DNA of 64,000 bases, taken from Haematococcus lacustris. Its lineage: Eukaryota > Chlorophyta > Chlorophyceae > Chlamydomonadales > Haematococcaceae. The notes under the pieces are model-generated. The model did no database searches, had not been told where the DNA came from, and worked only from the letters and a program-made list of their open reading frames with translations. The stretch is taken from positions 430,011-494,010 of the forward strand of contig JASKMD010000017.1 in assembly GCA_030144725.1 (NCBI GenBank), read 5' to 3'. Position 1 is the first letter of the stretch; every line of letters begins with the position of its first letter. A program made the position numbers and the translations under genes. Below, piece after piece: positions 10,859-22,900 of this stretch.

Positions 10859-11810
10859 CTGACTACTGCCACGCTGGTGCACGGATGCCTGGGATGACAG
10901 ATCTGAGCTAGTGTTTTGCGGCTGGTGGGTGTCGCATACGCCTGTTACACCCGACTGCGTCAAAACATTGTCACGAGCTACACGGAAATTCGCGCCCCAG
11001 ACCGTCTTACATTTGGGGGTGACCTGCGGTCAGGGCCTCCCAACCCCCTTGAAAAGGGGGTGTGTCCGTTTCACGCGGTTTATTTCTCGTACAGTTTGCG
11101 GATTGATCAACGAAGCACATCAGTATGTAGAGAGCTCGCTTGGCTACACGCTACGGCTGTCCTGAGCGCCCATGACTATGTATATGATGCACTGCTTAGG
11201 CGTGAACCCGGCCTAGTATTTCTGGGCAGATATCACCATGCACGCCTCCTCCACCCTCGACCTTCTTAATGACGCCGTGATGAAGCAACCGCAAGTATGT
11301 GTGTAGTCGCGCTTTGCGTTGCGATGGCCGGTATCGCGAGTTTGAAACCTAAGAAGCTGAAATGCTTCTGTAACGCACCCACACCACTGCTGATGCTGCG
11401 TTTAGGACAGCCGCATATTTCTTAACATCTATTAGCTTTCACTCGTTATTTGTGTCGCTCGCGCTGTCAAGCGAGAGACGGAGTGGTTGTATGCTCTAGC
11501 GGTTCATTTAGACACATGTGCACCCTTCACTTCTTGTTACAGTAGACTATGTGGCCTGATAGTCAAACTGACCGCGGGACTCTTCATACTTAAGCCTTTT
11601 CTGCTCGTTCCCCTGGTTATGTGCTTTGTTCGTTGTAGCTAGAGCATATGCGTAGGTGCGAAGCCTTCGTTGTGTCGCTACATCGTTTTGGGACATCACC
11701 ACCGAGACATGTGCTTCGGTCCACGGTGCCATGACCTGCTGCACTCCCTAGGCCTCTACACTCCCTAGGCCTCTACACTCCATAGCAAAGGCCCCTGGCA
11801 CTAGATTTTG
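10859..11810. other. Gene-poor, comparatively AT-rich stretch
   Basis: No gene recognised. It contains a perfect 7-bp-stem hairpin near 11042-11058 (CCCCCTT, 3-nt loop, AAGGGGG) and two copies of CTCCCTAGGCCTCTACA at about 11745-11780. Base composition is lower in GC than the neighbours. It may be flanking genomic DNA or another degenerate element. Confidence 0.4.
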
Positions 11811-12215
11811 TTAACGAACAGCAGTTTTTGCTTTAGCATCAATCCATGCCGTAGGTGCATGCCACAACGTGCATACCCCCTGGTTGGGTACAGTATATGA
11901 GCAACAAGTATCTAAAGGCAAACATCTAGTAGGACTGCAAGCACCCATTGCAGGTGTGGTAGCAGAACACCCTTCCAGAGCAACTGCAACTCTTGCCTCA
12001 TGGCCACAACAAAGCCCCATACTTGCACCCCATGGCAGGGCAAGATCTGTACACTCCATAGTGAGGGAGGGAGGGAGCTGGAAGAATAGCTGGCTGTGTT
12101 CGTACAAGTACTCGTACAGTGCCTGGATGTGCTTGTTGATGAGCACAACGAGCTTTGGCTTGGCAGCCGCCCATTGTTGGGGGCCTTCCAAGGCCATGTG
12201 GAGATGGCATCTCCT
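11811..12215 (-). CDS. Possible 3' exon of the coiled-coil gene
   Basis: A minus-strand frame from about 12,200 reads a helical stretch (KPKLVVLINKHIQALYEYLY) and ends at 11811. Composition and amphipathic pattern look coding and the strand agrees with the gene upstream, but no phase-compatible junction to the exon ending near 12220 was found. It could be a frameshifted continuation or a chance ORF. Confidence 0.3.
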   Translation of the reverse strand, partial: RRCHLHMALEGPQQWAAAKPKLVVLINKHIQALYEYLYEHSQLFFQLPPSLTMECTDLALPWGASMGLCCGHEARVAVALEGCSATTPAMGACSPTRCLPLDTCCSYTVPNQGVCTLWHAPTAWIDAKAKTAVR

Positions 12216-12219
12216 GTAC

Positions 12220-13603
12220 CTCAGGTGTGCGCGCAGTGGGCATGGGGGCTGGGGGAGTGGGCAGGGGGGCTGTGGCAGGGCTGGGGGAGGGCTGGGGCAG
12301 GGCTGGGGCGGGGCTGGGGGAGCCAGCCGCAGCAGCTGGGGCGGGGTTGGGTGAGTCAGCCGCAGCAGCTGGGGCGGGGCTGGGGGAGCCAGCCGCAGCA
12401 GCTGGGGCGGGGCTGGGGGAGCCAGCCGAAGCAGCTGGGCTAGGGCCGAAGCAGCGGACAGCTGCAGTCACACGGTAGAGCACAACCTTGCCGTGTGCAG
12501 GGATAGTGCAGCCGTCCAACTGCACGTGAACGGCGAATGATCGCCTCAGCCAGACTGCAATCACATGGGCACACACAAGTAGTTAAGACTTTGCACACGT
12601 TCCTGCCTGCCTGCTGCCTGGCCATGTGACCCATGTGGCTTGGCCACCCCCTCTAGTGTGTGGTGCTGCCAGCCCCCCATGTGAAGCGTGGCCATGCGTG
12701 AAGCTAACATCCTTGCAATGGCATGCCATGCCATGCCATGGCCCCTACCCCTTACCAACCTGTGTGGGCCTCGTGTATGTAGGACTGTAGCAAGTCATGG
12801 TTGCGCCGGTGGGTGGTGGCGCTGGCCTGCCGGCCTGGATCAGCTCCAGGGAAAACAGCCCCAACGACAGCAGTGCACAAGGTGCCCAACTGTTCTGCTG
12901 AGACGCCTGGGAGGCAGAGCAGGCGCTCACGGCTCAGGATGTACTCAGCTGTGTACCCCCCCGTGTGCGTGTCACGCTCCTGGTTGCGGGGGCTAGCCAG
13001 GCAGGTGGACTGGGTGGCTGGGTGGCAGGCTGGCTGCGTGGCTTGCTTGGTGCCTTGGCTGCTGAGTATGCCTCGCAAGAAGGGAAGTGACACCCTGGAG
13101 CGCATGAGGAGATTCCACTTGTCCTTGTGGTCCTTGCTGAAGCCCTTGTTGGCTGCGGCCACCTGTGCCCGCAGCTGCTCCAGCTTGATGTTGGTGGTGG
13201 TCAGCTGCTGCTTGGTGTGGGCCAGCTCAGTGCGGGCCGCTGCCAGGTCTTTTTGGGCGGCCTCCAGGGCAGCCGCTGTGTCAGTGAGTTGGGCTTGTGT
13301 GCCCTGCAGCTGCTGCAATAACGCCTCCTCTAGCTGCTCGAGCTGCTGCACCCACCCGAGCAGGTCTAACTCCCATTGTTGCTCACGCTGACCAGCAGAG
13401 ACCAGCAGGCTGCGGTGCCACTCCCTCAGCTGGCTGTACTGCTCCCGGGAGCTGAGAAGATCAGCATTGAGGGTTGCATGCGCAACGGTGAGGGTTGCAT
13501 GCGCAGCGGTGAGCTGCTCCATGCTCTGGGCTGCCTCATGCCGAGCCTTAACCTTTGCCCCGTTGGCTCTGTTTGCTCTAGTTTGTTTTGGGGCGCGTGG
13601 CAT
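12220..13603 (-). CDS. Coiled-coil protein with Ala/Pro/Ser repeat, function unknown
   Basis: Exon 1 (13603 to 12760) starts at an ATG coding MPRAPKQTRANRANGAKVKA. It continues as a long heptad-like coiled coil at residues about 30-150 (for example LEEALLQQLQGTQAQLTDTA), then a globular part with LPFLRGILSSQ and LPGVSAEQLGTLCTAVVGA. A phase-1 intron (12759-12555) joins exon 2, which encodes LRRSFAVHVQLDGCTIP and an 11-residue Ala-Gly-Ser-Pro-Ser-Pro-Ala-Pro repeat, four to five copies. The frame stays open across the junction. I do not recognise a family; its position inside repeat DNA suggests it could belong to a transposon. The upstream sequence is lost in the N gap only 46 bp before the ATG, so the true start may be further up. 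Confidence 0.5.
12295..12435 (-). repeat. 33-bp minisatellite encoding the 11-aa repeat
   Basis: Plus-strand unit of about 33 bp containing GCAGCAGCTGGGGCGGGGCT, four tandem copies with few differences, inside exon 2 of the coiled-coil gene. The period is a multiple of three, so copy-number change would not break the frame. Confidence 0.8.
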
Positions 13604-13649
13604 GTCAAGCAAAAGGGCAGTGAGGAGGGGCTGGGAGGTGGTGGTAGGC

Positions 13650-14149
13650 NNNNNNNNNNNNNNNNNNNNNNNNNNNNNNNNNNNNNNNNNNNNNNNNNNN
13701 NNNNNNNNNNNNNNNNNNNNNNNNNNNNNNNNNNNNNNNNNNNNNNNNNNNNNNNNNNNNNNNNNNNNNNNNNNNNNNNNNNNNNNNNNNNNNNNNNNNN
13801 NNNNNNNNNNNNNNNNNNNNNNNNNNNNNNNNNNNNNNNNNNNNNNNNNNNNNNNNNNNNNNNNNNNNNNNNNNNNNNNNNNNNNNNNNNNNNNNNNNNN
13901 NNNNNNNNNNNNNNNNNNNNNNNNNNNNNNNNNNNNNNNNNNNNNNNNNNNNNNNNNNNNNNNNNNNNNNNNNNNNNNNNNNNNNNNNNNNNNNNNNNNN
14001 NNNNNNNNNNNNNNNNNNNNNNNNNNNNNNNNNNNNNNNNNNNNNNNNNNNNNNNNNNNNNNNNNNNNNNNNNNNNNNNNNNNNNNNNNNNNNNNNNNNN
14101 NNNNNNNNNNNNNNNNNNNNNNNNNNNNNNNNNNNNNNNNNNNNNNNNN
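13650..14149. other. Assembly gap, exactly 500 N
   Basis: A round 500-N gap, the usual placeholder for unknown length. It sits at the left edge of the second (GGGGC)n array, so the true array is probably longer than shown. Confidence 0.99.
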
Positions 14150-16584
14150 GGGGCGGGGCGGGGCGGGGCGGGGCGGGGCGGGGCGGGGCGGGGCGGGGCG
14201 GGGCGGGGCGGGGCGGGGCGGGGCGGGGCGGGGCGGGGCGGGGCGGGGCGGGGCGGGGCGGGGCGGGGCGGGGCGGGGCGGGGCGGGGCGGGGCGGGGCG
14301 GGGCGGGGCGGGGCGGGGCGGGGCGGGGCGGGGCGGGGCGGGGCGGGGCGGGGCGGGGCGGGGCGGGGCGGGGCGGGGCGGGGCGGGGCGGGGCGGGGCG
14401 GGGCGGGGCGGGGCGGGGCGGGGCGGGGCGGGGCGGGGCGGGGCGGGGCGGGGCGGGGCGGGGCGGGGCGGGGCGGGGCGGGGCGGGGCGGGGCGGGGCG
14501 GGGCGGGGCGGGGCGGGGCGGGGCGGGGCGGGGCGGGGCGGGGCGGGGCGGGGCGGGGCGGGGCGGGGCGGGGCGGGGCGGGGCGGGGCGGGGCGGGGCG
14601 GGGCGGGGCGGGGCGGGGCGGGGCGGGGCGGGGCGGGGCGGGGCGGGGCGGGGCGGGGCGGGGCGGGGCGGGGCGGGGCGGGGCGGGGCGGGGCGGGGCG
14701 GGGCGGGGCGGGGCGGGGCGGGGCGGGGCGGGGCGGGGCGGGGCGGGGCGGGGCGGGGCGGGGCGGGGCGGGGCGGGGCGGGGCGGGGCGGGGCGGGGCG
14801 GGGCGGGGCGGGGCGGGGCGGGGCGGGGCGGGGCGGGGCGGGGCGGGGCGGGGCGGGGCGGGGCGGGGCGGGGCGGGGCGGGGCGGGGCGGGGCGGGGCG
14901 GGGCGGGGCGGGGCGGGGCGGGGCGGGGCGGGGCGGGGCGGGGCGGGGCGGGGCGGGGCGGGGCGGGGCGGGGCGGGGCGGGGCGGGGCGGGGCGGGGCG
15001 GGGCGGGGCGGGGCGGGGCGGGGCGGGGCGGGGCGGGGCGGGGCGGGGCGGGGCGGGGCGGGGCGGGGCGGGGCGGGGCGGGGCGGGGCGGGGCGGGGCG
15101 GGGCGGGGCGGGGCGGGGCGGGGCGGGGCGGGGCGGGGCGGGGCGGGGCGGGGCGGGGCGGGGCGGGGCGGGGCGGGGCGGGGCGGGGCGGGGCGGGGCG
15201 GGGCGGGGCGGGGCGGGGCGGGGCGGGGCGGGGCGGGGCGGGGCGGGGCGGGGCGGGGCGGGGCGGGGCGGGGCGGGGCGGGGCGGGGCGGGGCGGGGCG
15301 GGGCGGGGCGGGGCGGGGCGGGGCGGGGCGGGGCGGGGCGGGGCGGGGCGGGGCGGGGCGGGGCGGGGCGGGGCGGGGCGGGGCGGGGCGGGGCGGGGCG
15401 GGGCGGGGCGGGGCGGGGCGGGGCGGGGCGGGGCGGGGCGGGGCGGGGCGGGGCGGGGCGGGGCGGGGCGGGGCGGGGCGGGGCGGGGCGGGGCGGGGCG
15501 GGGCGGGGCGGGGCGGGGCGGGGCGGGGCGGGGCGGGGCGGGGCGGGGCGGGGCGGGGCGGGGCGGGGCGGGGCGGGGCGGGGCGGGGCGGGGCGGGGCG
15601 GGGCGGGGCGGGGCGGGGCGGGGCGGGGCGGGGCGGGGCGGGGCGGGGCGGGGCGGGGCGGGGCGGGGCGGGGCGGGGCGGGGCGGGGCGGGGCGGGGCG
15701 GGGCGGGGCGGGGCGGGGCGGGGCGGGGCGGGGCGGGGCGGGGCGGGGCGGGGCGGGGCGGGGCGGGGCGGGGCGGGGCGGGGCGGGGCGGGGCGGGGCG
15801 GGGCGGGGCGGGGCGGGGCGGGGCGGGGCGGGGCGGGGCGGGGCGGGGCGGGGCGGGGCGGGGCGGGGCGGGGCGGGGCGGGGCGGGGCGGGGCGGGGCG
15901 GGGCGGGGCGGGGCGGGGCGGGGCGGGGCGGGGCGGGGCGGGGCGGGGCGGGGCGGGGCGGGGCGGGGCGGGGCGGGGCGGGGCGGGGCGGGGCGGGGCG
16001 GGGCGGGGCGGGGCGGGGCGGGGCGGGGCGGGGCGGGGCGGGGCGGGGCGGGGCGGGGCGGGGCGGGGCGGGGCGGGGCGGGGCGGGGCGGGGCGGGGCG
16101 GGGCGGGGCGGGGCGGGGCGGGGCGGGGCGGGGCGGGGCGGGGCGGGGCGGGGCGGGGCGGGGCGGGGCGGGGCGGGGCGGGGCGGGGCGGGGCGGGGCG
16201 GGGCGGGGCGGGGCGGGGCGGGGCGGGGCGGGGCGGGGCGGGGCGGGGCGGGGCGGGGCGGGGCGGGGCGGGGCGGGGCGGGGCGGGGCGGGGCGGGGCG
16301 GGGCGGGGCGGGGCGGGGCGGGGCGGGGCGGGGCGGGGCGGGGCGGGGCGGGGCGGGGCGGGGCGGGGCGGGGCGGGGCGGGGCGGGGCGGGGCGGGGCG
16401 GGGCGGGGCGGGGCGGGGCGGGGCGGGGCGGGGCGGGGCGGGGCGGGGCGGGGCGGGGCGGGGCGGGGCGGGGCGGGGCGGGGCGGGGCGGGGCGGGGCG
16501 GGGCGGGGCGGGGCGGGGCGGGGCGGGGCGGGGCGGGGCGGGGCGGGGCGGGGCGGGGCGGGGCGGGGCGGGGCGGGGCGGGGC
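14150..16584 (+). repeat. Second (GGGGC)n array, at least 2.4 kb
   Basis: Uninterrupted GGGGC repeat, about 487 visible units, beginning at the gap and ending directly at GCGCATTACTCAGCCC. Same unit and orientation as the array at 125-1543. Confidence 0.97.
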
Positions 16585-16937
16585 GCGCATTACTCAGCCC
16601 TATCTTGCCCTGCCCTGAAAAGCGCGCATTACTCAGCCCTATCTTGCCCTGCCCTTCTGCTCCCGCTATCACATCCTAGATCTCGTGACATCGTCGTCCT
16701 GCAATTCTCCTTGATCTTGCCAGCCTGCCTGCCAGGTTGTTTGCCTACCTCACACCAGCAAGGCGAAGCAGGATGGCTTCGAAAGCGAGTAAAGGACAAG
16801 GAGCTGAAACTAAAGATGGATCAAATCGTCCACTCGACCGACACAGACCCGCACAAGGGCCCAGGAGGAAAGTACTTGTTCAACCCGAACGCTGCATCTG
16901 GCAACGACTATGACAGACTGGCGCTTGCAGCAATCAA
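16583..16937 (+). repeat. 321-bp segment, copy B, with a short tandem duplication at its left end
   Basis: 16617-16937 matches 1743-2063. Just before it, 16583-16620 repeats the first part (GCGCGCATTACTCAGCCC and following, about 38 bp) in tandem, abutting the GGGGC array. After GCAATCAA the sequence changes to that of the TFB1 3' flank; the TFB1 stop codon is only 52 bp further on. Confidence 0.85.
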
Positions 16938-16988
16938 TGAGAATATCCTGTGGGTGGTCTACCCCTCCAGCCTCTTCACCATGCACCC

Positions 16989-19900
16989 TCAGGCACGCCG
17001 GCGTCGGTCCCGCTCAAGTTGGTGCCTGGTCAGCAAAGCACAGTACACAGCCACATGCATGAGGTACGTAAGGCCACAACATGCCATCACACGTTTGCTG
17101 CATGCAAGCCTTTGCTTGGAACCGCTGCTCAAGTAGTGGAAATGCCCATGCAACTCCTAATGCACTCATCCACCAGGATGCATGATGCGTGCACCTGGAC
17201 AGCAGCTTCTCCATCATGTTCTGTGCGGGAGTCAGCAGCTGCTTCACGTATCGCCGCTGTGGTCCGCCCATCTTATTGGCAGTCGCGATGGCGGCCTCCA
17301 CCTCGGCCCACAGCTTGCTGTCCACATGACTTGCCAGCAGCTCTGCCTGGCGGGTGCAAGCATACAGGAAGGGCCAGGCGGCTGTGGCCAGAGGTTGGTG
17401 ACCTGCACTGCCCTCAGCAGAGGTGCTGGCACAAGCACAGCAGCCAAGAGGTAGGGCTTGGGGCCAGGGATGCCAGATGCAGCAGCTGAGGGTTTAAGAG
17501 CAGGGCTTGATGGCAGTGAACGTTGGGTTGGGTTCGGTTGGGTTGGGTTGGATTGGGTTGGGTTGGGTTGGCGTGGCGTGGCGTGGCGTGGCGTGGCGTG
17601 GCGTGGCGTGGCGTGGGGTGGGGTGGGGTGGGGTGGGGTGGGGTGGGGTGGGGTGGGGTGGGGTGGGGTGGGGTGGGGTGGGGTGGGGTGGGGTGGGGTG
17701 GGGTGGGGTGGGGTGGGGTGGGGTGGGGTGGGGTGGGGTGGGGTGGGGTGGGGTGGGGTGGGGTGGGGTGGGGTGGGGTGGGGTGGGGTGGGGTGGGGTG
17801 GGGTGGGGTGGGGTGGGGTGGGGTGGGGTGGGGTGGGGTGGGGTGGGGTGGGGTGGGGTGGGGTGGGGTGGGGTGGGGTGGGGTGGGGTGGGGTGGGGTG
17901 GGGTGGGGTGGGGTGGGGTGGGGTGGGGTGGGGTGGGGTGGGGTGGGGTGGGGTGGGGTGGGGTGGGGTGGGGTGGGGTGGGGTGGGGTGGGGTGGGGTG
18001 GGGTGGGGTGGGGTGGGGTGGGGTGGGGTGGGGTGGGGTGGGGTGGGGTGGGGTGGGGTGGGGTGGGGTGGGGTGGGGTGGGGTGGGGTGGGGTGGGGTG
18101 GGGTGGGGTGGGGTGGGGTGGGGTGGGGTGGGGTGGGGTGGGGTGGGGTGGGGTGGTGTGGTGGTGGTGTGGTGTGGTGTGGTGTGGTGTGGTGTGGTGT
18201 GGTGTGGTGTGGTGTGGTGTGGTGTGGTGTGGTGTGGTGTGGTGTGGTGTGGTGTGGTGTGGTGTGGTGTGGTGTGGTGTGGTGTGGTGTGGTGTGGTGT
18301 GGTGTGGTGTGGTGTGGTGTGGTGTGGTGTGGTGTGGTGTGGTGTGGTGTGGTGTGGTGTGGTGTGGTGTGGTGTGGTGTGGTGTGGTGTGGTGTGGTGT
18401 GGTGTGGTGTGGTGTGGTGTGGTGTGGTGTGGTGTGGTGTGGTGTGGTGTGGTGTGGTGTGGTGTGGTGTGGTGTGGTGTGGTGTGGTGTGGTGTGGTGT
18501 GGTGTGGTGTGGTGTGGTGTGGTGTGGTGTGGTGTGGTGTGGTGTGGTGTGGTGTGGTGTGGTGTGGTGTGGTGTGGTGTGGTGTGGTGTGGTGTGGTGT
18601 GGTGTGGTGTGGTGTGGTGTGGTGTGGTGTGGTGTGGTGTGGTGTGGTGTGGTGTGGTGTGGTGTGGTGTGGTGTGGTGTGGTGTGGTGTGGTGTGGTGT
18701 GGTGTGGTGTGGTGTGGTGTGGTGTGGTGTGGTGTGGTGTGGTGTGGTGTGGTGTGGTGTGGTGTGGTGTGGTGTGGTGTGGTGTGGTGTGGTGTGGTGT
18801 GGTGTGGTGTGGTGTGGTGTGGTGTGGTGTGGTGTGGTGTGGTGTGGTGTGGTGTGGTGTGGTGTGGTGTGGTGTGGTGTGGTGTGGTGTGGTGTGGTGT
18901 GGTGTGGTGTGGTGTGGTGTGGTGTGGTGTGGTGTGGTGTGGTGTGGTGTGGTGTGGTGTGGTGTGGGGTGGGGTGGGGTGGGGTGGGGTGGGGCTCACC
19001 TTTTCTGCCTTGTCAGGGGTGCTAGGCGGCATGCATGCCCAGAAGTGTCTGGCCACATCCGCCACCATCTGCATGGAGCAGCACCACAGGGCTAGGTGAT
19101 CACCAGCTTGCTGCACAGATGCTCCCAGGCAGCAGTTGCGTACAAAGGTCTGCGAAGCTGGCGCCCTCACACAATGAACTTACCACTGACCCTAGCACCC
19201 ACAATGGTTACACAACGGTCACACATGTCCTAGACCTGCCTGTCTCCCCCGTTTTACCCCCTGCACCTGACCCCCACTTCTCCACCTTATCGCTATCCTT
19301 CCCCCTTCACCCACCCCTGCCTTCACCCCTCCACCCCTCTTCTCAACCTCCCCCATGCCGGACCTTGATCTGGGTTCTGAACCTGGCCAGCAGCGCTGGT
19401 GAAAGCACTGCCTCTGGTGCCAGGGCCAGGCCACCGCCCGCTGTGCCTGCCGCCCCCCAGCCGTCCCCTCCCTGGCTGCTGATGTCCACGCCCAGACCGC
19501 ACACCTCCAGCAGCACCTGGGAGCAGCTCACTGCCTCCATTGTGTGGAGGGCTGTGTGGAGGAGATGTGGAGGGTTGTGTAAAATGCTCGGAAGACGAGT
19601 TTGTGTAGGGATTTCAAATAGACACACACAACGGCAGAGTGACTACATCTGCAGGCTGGCAGGGCAGGTACTGGGCAGTGTAGTACAGTGCGCTGGGCAG
19701 TACAGGGGTTGAAACCTGTGACTCATAGCCCAGTCCCACCAAACCTGCCAAACATTGCCAGACAATGCCTCAGTGGCCGCTGTGCATGCTCCCTTACCTC
19801 ATAGGCTTGTGCAGCTGCTATCGGTGTCCTGGACAGACGGTTGGGTTGCACCGCCCCGGCCGCAACAGCAGCCTGCTCATCACTCAGCAGAGCTCCCTCT

Positions 19901-22900
19901 CCATGTAGCTGTGGCACTTGGGCTTGCTGATTCGAGTGTGTCCCCATGCCATGGCCTGCAGCTCGCGTGCTGTCGAAAAATGATTGCGGCGCTTTGAGGG
20001 TAAGGATCTCGTGTTGAGGGGGAGGGCTGGGCTGCAGGTCTTCGAGCCCCAGCGCAAACTGTTTTAACCGCTGCGACGCAAGCTCGTCGAGCTCGGGGTG
20101 GTCTGCCGTGCGGCCGTTGCCGGTCGAGCGGGATGCTGACCTCGCCGAGGGAGCTGCTGCCGCAACTTCCAAAGCTTTCGCGCCAGCCAAAACAACGGTT
20201 GCGTGTCGGTTGATGTCGCGAGCCAGGTCTTCGCCCATGGCACGTAACCCACCACGCTGCGAGGGCTCCTGCAACCATGAGAACAGTGTGGTGATGTTGC
20301 ACCCGCTGCCGCGCGTGGCTGTACTGCCAAGCCGCCTCTCACTTTGTTACTCGCGTGGAGCAAGCCAAACCCGCCGCACAGCTCATCTGCCTGGTTTGCT
20401 TCGAGGTCTACAGTCGGGTCACTGCGAGCAAGCAGCTGTCGCTTCGCCCGCCGTTCCTGTCGTGCCTCCTCATCCTCATCGCCTGCATCATTTGTTTCCG
20501 CACATACACGCAACTCCTGTCCGTGATGTGAGGAAATCGATTGCAGGCCTGGCTTGAGCGAGGTTGTATAGCGCATGCAGCAGGTAGCTGATGCATGCTC
20601 GAGTGGTAAACGGCGCGTAGCTGGCTTGTAGCTCAGGCTCTGCTGCCTTCGTACCTGTTGTCTGCGAGGAGCCTCCTCCACCAAACAGTCCAGCGTACTC
20701 AGGAGGGGGCGCTTCCATTGCGGCAGCAACAGCAGCCTCACCCAGCCTTTCGCTGTCATTACCCAGCAGCCGCTTGCGCCGCTCCTGGGGCCGTGCAGGA
20801 AGGTAGCATGGTGATGCTGACGATGATGGGTTTAAGTTAAGGTGGTACGGCAGGCAGGGTAGAGCTTCAGGGCATGCCCAGCTGCCTCCAGTTGTGACAC
20901 CAGTCTAGGATGTGCACGTTTTCACGGCAGACACAACTGGGTGCGCCTCGCCTTGCTGTCGCCAGCCGTGCCCGGGTCGTACCTCTTTCGACATTTCGTG
21001 CCGCAGGTACCGCGTCCAAAACTCTTTCTCACTCATGTTGTGCGGTACGCTGCGCTCGTATGCGCGCTTGACGTGAGGCTTCTCCGCGAACACCAGCGCG
21101 ATCAGGTCTGGGGTGAGTGTGAATCGCATAGACACAGAGCGTCCGTCCTGCTCCACCTGCAGCCAAACCCCGAGCAAGCTTGCGAGTCAGACCTACTCAG
21201 ACCTACTCAGACCTACTCAGACCAGCCCAGACCTGCTCAAACCTACTCAGACCTGCCCAGACCTGCCCCCGACCTGCTAGACCTGCTTCAACCTGCTCGC
21301 GCAAGGCTCGTATGAGACTCACAGCTAGGCCCTGTGGTAGTCTTGAGTGCAAGACCCAAAGACCCTGACCCTATGCTGAAGTTGGTGATCGGCATTGGGC
21401 AGCATGAAACAAGTTCTTGCCCAAGTGCAGCCTGCCTTGGGAAAGGACGACTCCTAGCACAGGGTCCACCTCACTGAGGTTGTGTGACACCTCACTGAGG
21501 TTGTGTGACACCTCACTGAGGTTGTGTGACACCTCACTGAGGGTGTGTGACACCTCACTGCTACACACCAGGGCCAGGAGCGATGCGCCAGTGGGAGGGT
21601 GCACCCCACTACATGCCAGCATCCTCAGCCATTTGGCCATGGCTACATGCAACCCATGCACCCCATGCTACTCACCGGCACCTGGAACATGGCGTTGGAC
21701 AGGCCCTTGCGCTGCACAGGGCCCTGGGTCATGAGGCTGAGGCTGGCAACACCCGTGGCTGCCCTGCCTGTCTTCCCAGCCGCGCCATCCCCCTCAGCCC
21801 CAGCCTGCCGGGTCCCCCCTTGGGAGGCCTTAGCTTGCTCTTCCAACACCCCTGCATGCCATGCAGCAGGGCGGGACACTTGAGCCTGCATGGTGTGCAT
21901 GGCACATGCAAGCAAGGCACACATGGGGTGAGGGTGGGGCGGCAGACGGTGGGGCACTTCTTAGGCATGCGACAAAGACTCAGCTCCGAGTGGCTGATGT
22001 AGATGCCGCCAGACCTCAGGGATCACCAATACCCCTTTCCCTCCCACCTTGAACTCTCACTTCCCCCGCCCCATCTGCCTCTGCCACCACTGCTCAAAGC
22101 CACACAGCCCTTGTGTGTGTGCGCCCAGGTGTTGACACATCATCATCATCGGTGTGTGTTGCGCCACCCTTGCACCTTCTCATGTCAGTACTTCAGTTGA
22201 GCCGCTGTGCGCTGAGCTATGCTTTTGATTGAGTGCTGTGCCTTAGCAACAGCTACTGCAGCAGTTGTTGTGCATTACACATGCAACCATCCCATGCAAC
22301 CATCCCATGCAACCATCACATGCAACCACCACATGCAACCACCACTTGCAACCATGACCGCCATAGCCATATGTCATAGGGCTGTTGCCTGATTCTGTCA
22401 TCCGCTGAAGCACCCTTTGACCCGTGACCTGGTAGCACCCACCTGCCCAGAACTCGTCTTCTGCCAGTACCCCTGCCGCAGCCACCAGGGTGTTATAGCG
22501 CTCTGCCAACTCACTGAAGGGCAAGCAGGGGGCAGTGGCTGGTGCGCATCATACTCAGCTGCAGCAAGGTCCTCACACGGCCACACAGGGTGTCACCTGG
22601 GTTGCCGCCAGCACACGAGGATGTGGTCACACATGTCACACTCAGGGCCATGAGTAACAGACCTCACTCTGGGCCATGAACTATTGAGCTCACTCAGCAA
22701 CATGAGTTATTGAGCTCACTCAGATGGAACTGAGACTTTCTATGCACAGTGGAATGAACGGCAGCACCTGCTGTGTGGTCAGGAAGGCAGGGAGAAAGTC
22801 CTTGGGTGGTGTAGGAGCAGGGCAGCTGTGCAGGCTGACAACACCAACCTGTCCTCCTTCATCATGTCACGCTTCTGCGCAGGAGTGGGCAGCCGCCCTT

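Noticed and set aside
11042..11058. Rho-independent terminator-like hairpin
   Set aside because: Stem of 7 bp with a 3-nt loop but no T-run, in a eukaryotic nuclear context with no adjacent gene.
12752..16679. 1,000-1,300-residue open frames across the N gap and second GGGGC array
   Set aside because: They read through 500 undefined bases and a pentamer array. Only the 12.2-13.6 kb part on the minus strand has coding character, and it is reported on its own.
17521..18993. Internal telomeric DNA
   Set aside because: The units are pentamers (GGGGT, GGTGT, GGGTT). Known Chlamydomonas-type telomere repeats are TTTTAGGG and plant-type are TTTAGGG; neither occurs here.
17458..19170. 500-residue His-Thr-Pro or Gly-Val-Trp repeat proteins
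   Set aside because: Artefact of the GGGGT/GGTGT array, which lies inside TFB1 intron 11.
21468..21567. CRISPR-like repeat array
   Set aside because: The 21-bp repeats are directly tandem with no spacers, in an intron of a eukaryotic gene.
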